A DNA stretch of 7,320 nucleotides from JANQRV01 sp964533785 (GTDB lineage Bacteria; Bacteroidota; Bacteroidia; Chitinophagales; Saprospiraceae). Each line of letters opens with the position of its first letter. Within the stretch, counting starts at the first letter, position 1. The stretch spans positions 1 to 7,320 of the forward strand of contig CAZHNG010000338.1 in assembly GCA_964533785.1 (NCBI GenBank), given 5' to 3'. Below, piece after piece: positions 1 to 6,261 of this stretch. The notes under the pieces were generated by a model that saw only the letters and a list, made by a program, of their open reading frames with translations, did not search any database and was not told where the DNA came from. The position numbers and the translations under genes were made by a program.

Positions 1-35
1 TGTAGCGGATCTCACACCGAGGCGCCAGCGGAGAC

Positions 36-56
36 CCGGGAGCCTGCGGTTCCCGG
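36..56. repeat. Short GC-rich hairpin in the gene-free left edge
   Basis: Bases 36-44 pair with bases 48-56 across a three-base loop, giving a nine-pair stem with one G-T wobble. No T-tract follows on the + strand, so this is not a convincing intrinsic terminator in that direction. It could be part of a structured RNA, the end of a mobile element, or chance in GC-rich DNA. Bases 1-205 around it contain no gene I can support. Confidence 0.35.
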
Positions 57-135
57 TGAACGGCGCGCCTACACTCCCCAGCGTTCGCGCGCGGTTTCCA
101 TCGTGATGCCGGGAGCTTTCATCCACGCGTAGTGA

Positions 136-183
136 CCGGTGGGAGTGGTACCAACCCAGCGCTCTTCGGTGGGCTCCGACCGG
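136..183. repeat. Imperfect inverted repeat, 10-base arms
   Basis: CCGGTGGGAG at 136-145 is the inverted counterpart of CTCCGACCGG at 174-183, with one mismatch and 28 bases between the arms. It lies just past the stop codon (206-208, - strand) of the minus-strand coding remnant. It could be a factor-dependent stop or an element end for that gene. No run of T or A marks it as an intrinsic terminator. Confidence 0.3.
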
Positions 184-205
184 GGCTGGAAGCGTACGTC
201 ACAAC

Positions 206-345
206 TCAGCCGAGCCACTTGCGCGCGACGACCACCGCCGGGGTGAACCGGTGGTTGAGATCGATCGCGTGGGCCACTTCATTCTCGTCGGTGAGCGCAA
301 TCATCTCGCGCTCCTCGCTGAGCTTGTTCGAGATGATGATCGCGG
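206..345 (-). pseudogene. C-terminal remnant of an unrecognised coding sequence
   Basis: Read on the - strand, this stretch encodes about 45 residues ending in a TGA at 206-208. The segment runs through IIISNKLSEEREMIALTDEN to a hydrophobic VVVARKWLG tail. Codon third positions are almost all G or C and the residue make-up is that of a soluble protein (charged helix, then a hydrophobic strand), so this strand looks genuinely coding while the + strand reading looks like its shadow. The reading frame stays open further left-to-right to 529, but beyond about 345 it runs opposite the recombinase relics and loses protein-like character. I therefore take it as a truncated 3' end joined to foreign DNA. 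I do not recognise the family. It could be the tail of an accessory or transposon-borne gene. Confidence 0.4.
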
Positions 346-375
346 CGGTTGCGCGCGAAGCAAGGAGGCCCGGCG

Positions 376-480
376 ATGATGCTTCCGGCCAGCGCGCCAA
401 GTAAGGTAACCGAAGCACACTTGGAGCGCGGCGCGGTGGTGTACCTGCGACAGTCGACGGTGAAACAGGTGCGCCACAAC
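376..480 (+). pseudogene. Serine recombinase, N-terminal fragment
   Basis: An AAGGAGG ribosome binding site (362-368) stands seven bases before the ATG at 376. The 35 codons that follow read MMLPASAPSKVTEAHLERGA and continue VVYLRQSTVKQVRHN. The pattern K-V-T-x-x-H-L-x-R-x-A-x-V-Y-x-R-Q-S-T, then Q-V-R-H-N, matches the start of the resolvase/invertase catalytic domain in large serine recombinases. The serine of R-Q-S is the expected nucleophile. After the Asn at 478-480 the usual continuation is absent and the sequence becomes tyrosine-recombinase-like. Well over 90 percent of a normal large serine recombinase is missing, so no enzyme can be made. This is a relic of an insertion, or one end of a deletion. 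Confidence 0.72.
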
Positions 481-501
481 GGGAAGAGCCGGTGCGTGAA
501 G

Positions 502-680
502 ACCTTCCACAACTACGTCTTTCCTTCACTCGTCTGCGCCTGTGGACTGCGTCTCGGCGAAGCGCTTGCTCTCACCATCGACGACGTCGACGCCACAGCT
601 ACGCGACGCATCTCCTGGAGGCGGGACTCAACATCCGCTTCGTTCAGCGAGTCCTCAACGCGCATACCTTGACGCAGCAC
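502..680 (+). pseudogene. Tyrosine recombinase (integrase) remnant, internally deleted and frameshifted
   Basis: The first piece (about 502-591) continues in the same frame as the serine recombinase relic. It reads ACGLRLGEALALTIDDVD near its end, the arginine-I box of tyrosine recombinases, with the catalytic Arg at 550-552. The second piece starts at 591 in another frame and reads RHSYATHLLEAGLNIRFVQR then VLNAH. That is the box II block (R-H-x-x-A-T-x-L-L-x-x-G, then I/V-Q-x-x-L-G-H), with LGH changed to LNAH. The stretch that normally separates the two boxes is gone and the join shifts frame. No convincing catalytic tyrosine follows. Its end overlaps the promoter of the importer gene, which begins at 669. 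Confidence 0.7.
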
Positions 681-697
681 ACAGCACACTGTACACT
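669..697 (+). promoter_or_regulatory. Sigma70-type promoter P1 for the binding-protein gene
   Basis: TTGACG at 669-674 and TACACT at 692-697 are separated by exactly 17 bases. Transcription would start near 704, giving a leader of about 27 bases before the ATG at 731. The spacer contains a tandem repeat of CAGCACA (675-681 and 682-688). The region 684-703 is nearly identical to the one in the second promoter at 2961-2980. The promoter sits in the tail of the integrase relic, yet its match to the second promoter suggests it belongs to the importer. Confidence 0.72.
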
Positions 698-703
698 ATC
701 GTC
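684..703 (+). repeat. Shared 20-base promoter element, copy 1
   Basis: This element matches bases 2961-2980 at 17 of 20 positions, with an unbroken core of CACTGTACACT. The core includes the palindrome TGTACA and the -10 hexamer. A regulator or a constrained core-promoter context could each explain the conservation. It may be an operator through which both transcripts are co-regulated. Confidence 0.5.
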
Positions 704-730
704 AGTTTGATACCAAAAAAGGGGGACAGA

Positions 731-2872
731 ATGATAAAACGTTTGTTGTTGCTTTTCGTGGCGGCGGTGTTGTTCGCAGCCGTCGGCTGCGCACGCGGGG
801 AGCCTGAAGGCGAGGACTCGGCCGTTGACGCGTCCGAAGGTGTACGCGTTGGCGACTACATAGAGCATCCGGTGCTGGCCGCTATGGTAGAGGAGGGACT
901 TATCCCGCCCATAGAAGATCGGCTACCGGTGCCCGGTGACATCGCCATTGTGCAGCCGCTGCCCAGCATGAACGGCGTAGAAGAGGCCCGCTACGGTGGA
1001 ACGGCCTACATCGCGAACGACCGCACGCCTGGAACACCAATGAATGCGATGAGGTTCACGGGCGGCCAGGTCGGGAACTTTTCAGTTTCAACCGGCGGCG
1101 AGCTCGGGCAGCCCGAAGTCTTGAAGGAGTACGACGTCAACGAAGACTTCACGCAGTGGCGGTTCTACCTGAGGCGAGGTCTCAAGTGGTCCGACGGCGT
1201 CGAGCTGAAGGCGTGGGAGTTCTACGATCAGTGGGTCTATGATCTCGTGGATCCGCTTTACAGCCCTGACGTTATTCAGGATAACGTCACGGTCACTTCG
1301 GACTCGGTCACAATTGAGAACTTCGACACCGCCACGGGCAGATCGGTGACCTACCGTGTCATAGACGACTACACATTTGAGGTTACCTGTGATGTGCCGT
1401 GGCCGACTCTAATCAACGACATGAGCCACATGCACTACACCGAGCGCTTCGTGGTCTATCCCATGCACTTCGCAAAGCAATTTCACGCATCAGTAATCGG
1501 TGAGGAAGAAGCGGAAGCACAGGCCGAGGAGTTTGGTTTTGAGTCGTGGCAGGCTCTCTACAGTCATTTCGCTTACCCGCATGTCCAGAGCTCCTGGCAG
1601 GCGCGCGGAGCTATCTTCCCGCCCGTACTGGCTCCGTACCAGTTGGTGGAGAAGACAGAAACCGGACTCATCTACGAGCGCAACCCGTTCTACTGGAAGG
1701 TAGACACCAACGGGCGTCAGTTGCCGTATATTGATCGGCTGGTGGTTGAACACGTTTCGGACTCAGAAATGGCCTTTGGCAAGCTTCTCTCCGGGGAGAT
1801 AGACACCCAGATAGTGAGCCCCAGCAACCTGCCGGTATTCTCAGAGAGTGTGACTGCACGGGACTACCAGATTGTCCCCAAGCAGGCCTCCATCTGGGCA
1901 GCCCTGCTCCATGTCGACTACATGTACAACGATCCGGTCGTTCGTGAGCTCTTCCGAACCAAGGAGTTTCGCATTGCGCTTTCGGTGGCCATTGACCGCG
2001 AGAAGCAGAACGAGCTGGTCTTCGGCGGAACGGGAGTCCCGTCACAGTTCACCGCGGCTCCGGCTATGCCCTACCACAAAGAAGAGTACATGTACATGCA
2101 CTCCGAGTACGACCCCCAGAAGGCCATGCGGCTCCTCGACGAGCTCGGGGTGACGGATCAGAACGGCGACGGCTGGCGGGAGAACGCAGACGGCGAAAAA
2201 ATCTTCTTCACCATCGACTATCTGAGCGGCAGACAGGACCGCGTTGACACGGCCGAGCTGACCATGGAGGACTGGAAAGCGATAGGACTGAATGTCGGTA
2301 TCCAGGGATACGACGCAAGCCTCTTCTGGCCGACCCGCGGTGACGGGCAACAGGCAATCCACCTGTGGGAGGGAGGTCAGAACGGTCCGGTGCTCTTTCC
2401 CGCGGGTAGAGGCAAGTTTGTCCCGAGCGCCCTGGTTGGAAACACCGCGGAGAATGCCTGGAGTCAGTACTACCAAACCGGTGAGGGACCCGATGTGCCG
2501 CCGCCCGAAGCGCTGGAGGCAAACGAGGCGTATGCCACGCTTGTCACGGCAAGCTCCGCCGCGGAGCAAGCACAGGCTGCAGACACCATACTTCGGCTCC
2601 AGGCTGAAGAGGTGTGGAACATCGGCGTGGTGGGACTGGTTTCCCAATTTGAAGCCTTTCACAACGATCTTGGTGGTGTCTGGACCGAAGCAGATGGCGC
2701 TCCTGTGACGGTGGGCTGGGACTACTGGACCGTTAAGCCGTGGAACGGCGAGCATCACTACTTCAAGACACGGCCGATTCTCACATATGAACAGTCACTG
2801 CTGAAGAACTGGTATCCCATGGACCAGTGGGCCGACCCGCTGGAGCTTTCCAGAAGGGAAAACTGGTTCTAG
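731..2872 (+). CDS. ABC transporter solute-binding lipoprotein, family 5 (DppA/OppA class), long form
   Basis: This protein captures the solute outside the inner membrane and hands it to the permease pair encoded downstream. The ATG at 731 is chosen because GGGGG at 721-725 provides a ribosome binding site. It also opens a clean signal peptide (MIKRLLLLFVAAVLFAAVGC) with Cys20 as the predicted lipidated residue; the frame is open upstream to 542, but that part would lie before promoter P1. Family 5 hallmarks follow. LRRGLKWSDGVELKAWEFYD is near residues 147-166. Residues 413-437 read FRIALSVAIDRE and on, the usual 'vRqAlsyAiDre' block. Residues 459-487 hold DPQKAMRLLDELG followed by DQNGDGWRE. 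At 713 residues it is about 170 longer than enterobacterial DppA/OppA, with extra sequence around 250-300 and at the C-terminus. Substrate cannot be read from the sequence; long family 5 proteins include oligosaccharide as well as peptide binders. A terminator follows, so it is probably transcribed alone. Confidence 0.93.
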   Translation: MIKRLLLLFVAAVLFAAVGCARGEPEGEDSAVDASEGVRVGDYIEHPVLAAMVEEGLIPPIEDRLPVPGDIAIVQPLPSMNGVEEARYGGTAYIANDRTPGTPMNAMRFTGGQVGNFSVSTGGELGQPEVLKEYDVNEDFTQWRFYLRRGLKWSDGVELKAWEFYDQWVYDLVDPLYSPDVIQDNVTVTSDSVTIENFDTATGRSVTYRVIDDYTFEVTCDVPWPTLINDMSHMHYTERFVVYPMHFAKQFHASVIGEEEAEAQAEEFGFESWQALYSHFAYPHVQSSWQARGAIFPPVLAPYQLVEKTETGLIYERNPFYWKVDTNGRQLPYIDRLVVEHVSDSEMAFGKLLSGEIDTQIVSPSNLPVFSESVTARDYQIVPKQASIWAALLHVDYMYNDPVVRELFRTKEFRIALSVAIDREKQNELVFGGTGVPSQFTAAPAMPYHKEEYMYMHSEYDPQKAMRLLDELGVTDQNGDGWRENADGEKIFFTIDYLSGRQDRVDTAELTMEDWKAIGLNVGIQGYDASLFWPTRGDGQQAIHLWEGGQNGPVLFPAGRGKFVPSALVGNTAENAWSQYYQTGEGPDVPPPEALEANEAYATLVTASSAAEQAQAADTILRLQAEEVWNIGVVGLVSQFEAFHNDLGGVWTEADGAPVTVGWDYWTVKPWNGEHHYFKTRPILTYEQSLLKNWYPMDQWADPLELSRRENWF

Positions 2873-2887
2873 CCGCACCGCTTCTCA

Positions 2888-2903
2888 CCGGCATACACGC
2901 CGG
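2888..2903 (+). repeat. Small hairpin after the binding-protein gene
   Basis: CCGGC at 2888-2892 pairs with GCCGG at 2899-2903 around a six-base loop, eight bases before the main terminator stem. A second stem here might stabilise the 3' end of the binding-protein message. It may equally be incidental. Confidence 0.4.
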
Positions 2904-2910
2904 AATATCA

Positions 2911-2942
2911 GCCCGAGGGGTTCTCCCTCGGGCCTCTTTTTT
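2911..2942 (+). terminator. Intrinsic terminator of the binding-protein transcript
   Basis: GCCCGAGGG (2911-2919) pairs perfectly with CCCTCGGGC (2925-2933) across a five-base loop. The stem is followed by CTC and six T residues (2937-2942), which is a classic Rho-independent terminator. It lies 39 bases past the stop codon and directly before the -35 box of the second promoter, so it separates the binding-protein message from the permease-ATPase message. Partial read-through is possible. Confidence 0.92.
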
Positions 2943-2945
2943 GTG

Positions 2946-2974
2946 TTGACACCCAGTGTTGCGCACTGTACACT
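2946..2974 (+). promoter_or_regulatory. Sigma70-type promoter P2 for the permease-ATPase genes
   Basis: A perfect TTGACA at 2946-2951 and TACACT at 2969-2974 are separated by 17 bases. The predicted start near 2981 gives a leader of about 28 bases to the GTG at 3009, nearly the same geometry as P1. The spacer contains a short dyad, CAGTG-TTGCG-CACTG (2954-2968), which could be half of an operator. The P2 copy of the shared element overlaps the -10 box. Confidence 0.82.
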
Positions 2975-2980
2975 GTCGCC
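2961..2980 (+). repeat. Shared 20-base promoter element, copy 2
   Basis: This is the counterpart of bases 684-703, identical at 17 of 20 positions and differing at the third, fifteenth and nineteenth bases. Both copies occupy the same position relative to the -35 and -10 boxes. Confidence 0.5.
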
Positions 2981-3008
2981 ACATTTAGGGCGGACTACAG
3001 GAGTTACC

Positions 3009-4016
3009 GTGGGTTCGTACATACTAAGCAGATTCGGCAACGCAGTGATCCTCATCGTGTTGATCTCTTTTTTCACGTTTGGCCTCATCCAGCTGCCTCC
3101 CAGCGACATGGTCGAATCCGAGATCAATCAGCTCATGGTCCAGACTTCGATTCCGGAGGAGCAGCGTCTCCAGCTCATTGAGGATCTTCGTGCTCAGTAC
3201 GACTTGGACAAGCCGTTCATGGTGCAATATTTCCGCTGGTTTGGTCGGATCATATTCCAGGGCAACTTCGGGTATTCGCCAAGCCAGAGTCGCTCTGTCA
3301 ACGCCATCCTGAGGACCCGGTTCCCGTTGAGCGCGCTTCTCGCTTTCATTACGCTGTTTGGCTTCACATTCGGAATCGGCATACCGATCGGTATCTACTC
3401 GGCTGTTCGGTCGAACACCATCGGAGACCGGGTTGTAACGTTTCTCGGCTTCATCGGGAGGGCTACCCCAAATTTCCTGCTAGCGTTGGTCCTGATGATC
3501 CTCTTTTTCAACTGGTTCGGTATACCAATTGGCAGTCTTCAGTCAATGAGGTTCCGAGACGCGCCATTTTCGTTGGCGAAGTTCATCGACTTCCTGTTGC
3601 ATCTCATCGTCCCGGTAATCGTTATTGGAACCTCAGCGACTGCCGGGATCATCCGAACGCTTCGTGCAACTCTGCTCGACGAATTGGGAAAGGACTATGT
3701 GCGCGTGGCTCGCAGCAAGGGGATCCCGGAACGAGAGGTTCTGAAGTATCCGATTCGGATTGCGTTGAACCCGGTCCTGGCCAACATAGGTTGGGCGCTT
3801 CCAAATCTCATTGGGGGAATGACCCTGACGGCAATCGTGATGAATCTGCCCATTCTCGGGCCGGCGCTCTACCAGGCGTTGCTGGCTCAGGACCTCTATC
3901 TGGCCGGGGGCATATTCTTCATTCTCAGCTCCATGACCGTGTTTGGCACGTTGCTGTCCGACTTACTGCTCGTGGTGTTCGATCCAAGGATCTCCTACGA
4001 AGGAAAGAAGGTGTAG
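3009..4016 (+). CDS. ABC transporter permease, DppB/OppB type
   Basis: This is the first of two inner-membrane channel subunits. I choose GTG at 3009 because AGGAG (2999-3003) lies five bases before it and the resulting N-terminus (MGSYILSRFGNAVILIVLIS) is typical of the family. An in-frame ATG at 2943 lies before promoter P2 and would add unrelated residues. The 335-residue product has about six membrane segments: near 9-28, 106-130, 142-168, 192-215, 256-285 and 299-323. The N-terminal external region contains the family pattern I-P-E-x-Q-R then YDLDKPFMVQYFRWF (residues 64-78) and GNFGYS (85-90). The cytoplasmic EAA-type loop that docks on the ATPases is at about 222-257, including the expected DYVRVARSKG. 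The C-terminus carries the usual DPRI (325-328). Its stop codon is one base from the start of the next permease, so translation is probably coupled. Confidence 0.94.
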   Translation: MGSYILSRFGNAVILIVLISFFTFGLIQLPPSDMVESEINQLMVQTSIPEEQRLQLIEDLRAQYDLDKPFMVQYFRWFGRIIFQGNFGYSPSQSRSVNAILRTRFPLSALLAFITLFGFTFGIGIPIGIYSAVRSNTIGDRVVTFLGFIGRATPNFLLALVLMILFFNWFGIPIGSLQSMRFRDAPFSLAKFIDFLLHLIVPVIVIGTSATAGIIRTLRATLLDELGKDYVRVARSKGIPEREVLKYPIRIALNPVLANIGWALPNLIGGMTLTAIVMNLPILGPALYQALLAQDLYLAGGIFFILSSMTVFGTLLSDLLLVVFDPRISYEGKKV

Positions 4017-4017
4017 C

Positions 4018-5187
4018 ATGAGTGAGCCCAGGACGCCGGGCACACCGGCAGAACCGACACTGCCGGACGATCCCGGACGCGAGATTAGTATCCAGCGTGA
4101 AGATCTGAGTCGCCACAGCTACTTTCATGCCGTATGGTATCGCTTCCGCAAGAACAGACTCGGGAAATTCTCAGGGGTGGTAATCATAATTCTTATCTTT
4201 GTGGTGATGTTTGCAGAGTTTCTCTCCCCGAACGATCACACCGTAATCGAGGACCAGTGGTCGTTCCACCCTCCTACCCGGCTCCATCTGGTGGACTCTG
4301 AAGGTCGGTTCCACCTGCGGCCGTTTGTGTACGGTACAGACAGGGTTCGAAATCCGGCGAATCTGAAGCTCGAGTACGTCGAAGATACAAACGTCATCTA
4401 TCCGGTCCGGTTGTTCGTGCGCAGCTGGGAGTACAAGATGCTCGGAGTATTCCGCACACGGATCCATCTGTTTGGCATCGACGCGCCGGAACCAATCTTC
4501 GTATTCGGGGCAGATGGGCTCGGGAAGTGTGTATTCAGCCGCGTGCTCTACGGTTCCAGAGTCAGCCTCAGCATCGCGTTCGGTGTTGTCCTTGCAGGCA
4601 CTTTCATCGGGATGGTCCTGGGCGGACTGGCAGGCTACTACGGCGGCATTGTCGACAATCTGATTAACCGCCTCGGCGAGTTTCTCATCTCCATGCCCAC
4701 TCTTCCGCTCTGGCTGGTGATGGCGGCCGCGATACCAAACTCCTGGACGCCATTACAGCGCTACGTAGCGGTTCTGGGAATCCTTCTCTTCAAGAACTGG
4801 CCCGGATGGGCGCGTGTGGTTCGGAGCAAGATTATCAGTCTGCGCAATGAAGACTACGTCAAGGCCGCGATCAGCTACGGTGCCAAAGACGGTCGCATAA
4901 TAATGAAGTACCTGATGCCGAATGTCGTCAGTGTGATCATTGTGAGTATCACGTTCGGCATTCCTGGTGTGATACTCGGTGAGACGGCGTTGAGCTTTCT
5001 GGGGCTTGGATTGACCGAACCCGCGGTGAGTTGGGGGGTCCTGCTTCGAGCAGCCCAGAACTTCCCTGCTGTGATCCAGAATACCTGGATCCTCATACCT
5101 GGGGCGTTTGTAGTCGGAACGGTTCTTATTTTCAATTTCTTCGGCGACGCGGTTCGCGACGCGGTTGACCCATACGAGAAGATGTGA
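4018..5187 (+). CDS. ABC transporter permease, DppC/OppC type, with long external loop
   Basis: This is the second channel subunit and partner of the preceding permease. The ATG at 4018 lies one base after the upstream stop, with AAGG at 4008-4011 as ribosome binding site. The frame is open back to 3943, but that part overlaps the upstream permease out of frame. The 389-residue product is about 90 longer than E. coli DppC (about 300). Membrane segments lie near 52-69, 184-206, 225-242, 247-262, 302-321 and 357-377. The extra length is a hydrophilic loop (about 70-162) between segment one and the motif before segment two. That motif usually reads F-G-T-D-x-L-G-R-D-x-x-S-R but here reads FGADGLGKCVFSR (163-175), with Thr to Ala, Arg to Lys and Asp to Cys. 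The EAA loop (278-302) is canonical: EDYVKAAISYGAKDGRI then KYLMPN. The C-terminus DAVDPYEKM is close to the usual DxLDPR ending, with YEKM in place of Arg. Confidence 0.93.
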   Translation: MSEPRTPGTPAEPTLPDDPGREISIQREDLSRHSYFHAVWYRFRKNRLGKFSGVVIIILIFVVMFAEFLSPNDHTVIEDQWSFHPPTRLHLVDSEGRFHLRPFVYGTDRVRNPANLKLEYVEDTNVIYPVRLFVRSWEYKMLGVFRTRIHLFGIDAPEPIFVFGADGLGKCVFSRVLYGSRVSLSIAFGVVLAGTFIGMVLGGLAGYYGGIVDNLINRLGEFLISMPTLPLWLVMAAAIPNSWTPLQRYVAVLGILLFKNWPGWARVVRSKIISLRNEDYVKAAISYGAKDGRIIMKYLMPNVVSVIIVSITFGIPGVILGETALSFLGLGLTEPAVSWGVLLRAAQNFPAVIQNTWILIPGAFVVGTVLIFNFFGDAVRDAVDPYEKM

Positions 5188-5214
5188 TGAGCAGACGAAT
5201 GCGGGGAGTCAAGA

Positions 5215-6258
5215 ATGAGTAGCGTGTCCGGGCAGATAAGCGCGAATAGCGTCAGCGCCATTGACCGTGATTCGGTGCTGCTCGAGGTCAAGAATCTCAA
5301 TGTCCAGTTTGACACCTTTCGCGGAGTGGTTCGCGCCGTGGAGGGTACCAGCTTCGAGGTCAGGAAGGGTCGGACCGTCGGTATGGTAGGCGAGAGCGGT
5401 TGTGGGAAGAGCGTTACGGCTCTGGCAATCATGAACATCTTGTCCGCATCCGCCAGGATGCCGTCGGGGGAGATTCTCTATCATAAGGACGACGAGATCG
5501 TTGACATAGCTTCGTACCCGTCAATGAGTCGTGAGATGCTCTCCATTCGGGGTTCGGAGATTTCAATGATCTTCCAGGAGCCCATGTCGTCGTTCTGCCC
5601 CGTCTACACGGTGGGCTTTCAGATCGCCGAATCGCTACGGTTCCATCAGGACTTGGACAAGGACGAGGCAAGGGATAGGACCGTGGAGTTGCTCGGCCGC
5701 GTGGGCATTGCGGCACCTGAGCGACGATTCAATTCATACCCGTTTGAGCTCTCCGGGGGGATGTGTCAGCGGGCTATGATCGCGATGGCGCTTATCGGGA
5801 ATCCTGCCATGCTGATTGCGGATGAGCCAACGACCGCACTTGACGTGACAATCCAGGCTCAGATCATCAACCTCATGAAGGATCTTCAGGCCGAGTACGG
5901 CATGTCGATGATCTTCATCACTCACGACCTTGGTGTGATCAGCGACGTGGCAGATGACGTAGTGGTGATGTACCTGGGTCACGTAGTTGAGCAGGGACCC
6001 GTGGATGAGGTATACGATTCGCCGGAGCACCCGTACACCGTTGGTCTTATGTCGTCGATTCCGTCGGTAGGGTACAAGGGCAAGCTCAATCTGATTGAGG
6101 GATCCATACCATCCCCGTTTGAACGGGAGGAAGGGTGTCCGTTCCGCAACCGGTGTCCGTATGCCATGGATCGCTGCACGGAGATGCCGCCGCTGTTCAA
6201 AACAGGCGAGAACCATCTGAGCAGGTGCTGGTTGTACGAAAACAGGTCGGTGAGGTAG
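5215..6258 (+). CDS. ABC transporter ATPase, DppD/OppD type
   Basis: This is one of two nucleotide-binding subunits that power import from the cytoplasmic side. The ATG at 5215 has GGGGAG (5203-5208) six bases upstream and follows the permease stop by 27 bases. Motifs in the 347-residue product are all in place: Walker A GESGCGKS (59-66), Q-loop Gln121 in IFQEPMSS, signature LSGGMCQR (179-186), Walker B and D-loop MLIADEPTTALD (199-210), and the switch His237 in FITHDLG. The signature has Cys184 where Arg is commoner. The C-terminal oligopeptide-transporter extension carries four cysteines at 308, 314, 321 and 338 (C-X5-C-X6-C-X16-C). This is the arrangement that binds an iron-sulfur cluster in a characterised thermophile DppD. 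The length is normal for the family. Confidence 0.95.
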   Translation: MSSVSGQISANSVSAIDRDSVLLEVKNLNVQFDTFRGVVRAVEGTSFEVRKGRTVGMVGESGCGKSVTALAIMNILSASARMPSGEILYHKDDEIVDIASYPSMSREMLSIRGSEISMIFQEPMSSFCPVYTVGFQIAESLRFHQDLDKDEARDRTVELLGRVGIAAPERRFNSYPFELSGGMCQRAMIAMALIGNPAMLIADEPTTALDVTIQAQIINLMKDLQAEYGMSMIFITHDLGVISDVADDVVVMYLGHVVEQGPVDEVYDSPEHPYTVGLMSSIPSVGYKGKLNLIEGSIPSPFEREEGCPFRNRCPYAMDRCTEMPPLFKTGENHLSRCWLYENRSVR

Positions 6259-6261
6259 CGA

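Noticed and set aside
132..404. Open + strand frame of 90 codons
   Set aside because: Its serine- and arginine-rich product is the shadow of the minus-strand coding remnant, whose third-position bias is far stronger. It also has no recognisable motif.
542..730. N-terminal extension of the binding protein by 63 residues
   Set aside because: The extension lies mostly upstream of promoter P1, overlaps integrase relics in another frame, and would bury the clear lipoprotein signal peptide.
2042..2758. Long 238-codon open frame on the - strand inside the binding-protein gene
   Set aside because: It is antisense to an obviously coding region with family 5 motifs and has no domain signal of its own. 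The long open length follows from the codon bias of the + strand.
5187..5222. Eleven-codon leader-like frame overlapping the permease stop
   Set aside because: It starts at an ATG overlapping the stop and ends just inside the next gene, but has no good ribosome binding site of its own and no attenuator-like structure near it.
4875..5438. 187-codon open frame on the - strand across the permease-ATPase boundary
   Set aside because: It is antisense to the EAA loop of the permease and the Walker A region of the ATPase; its composition is that of a shadow frame.
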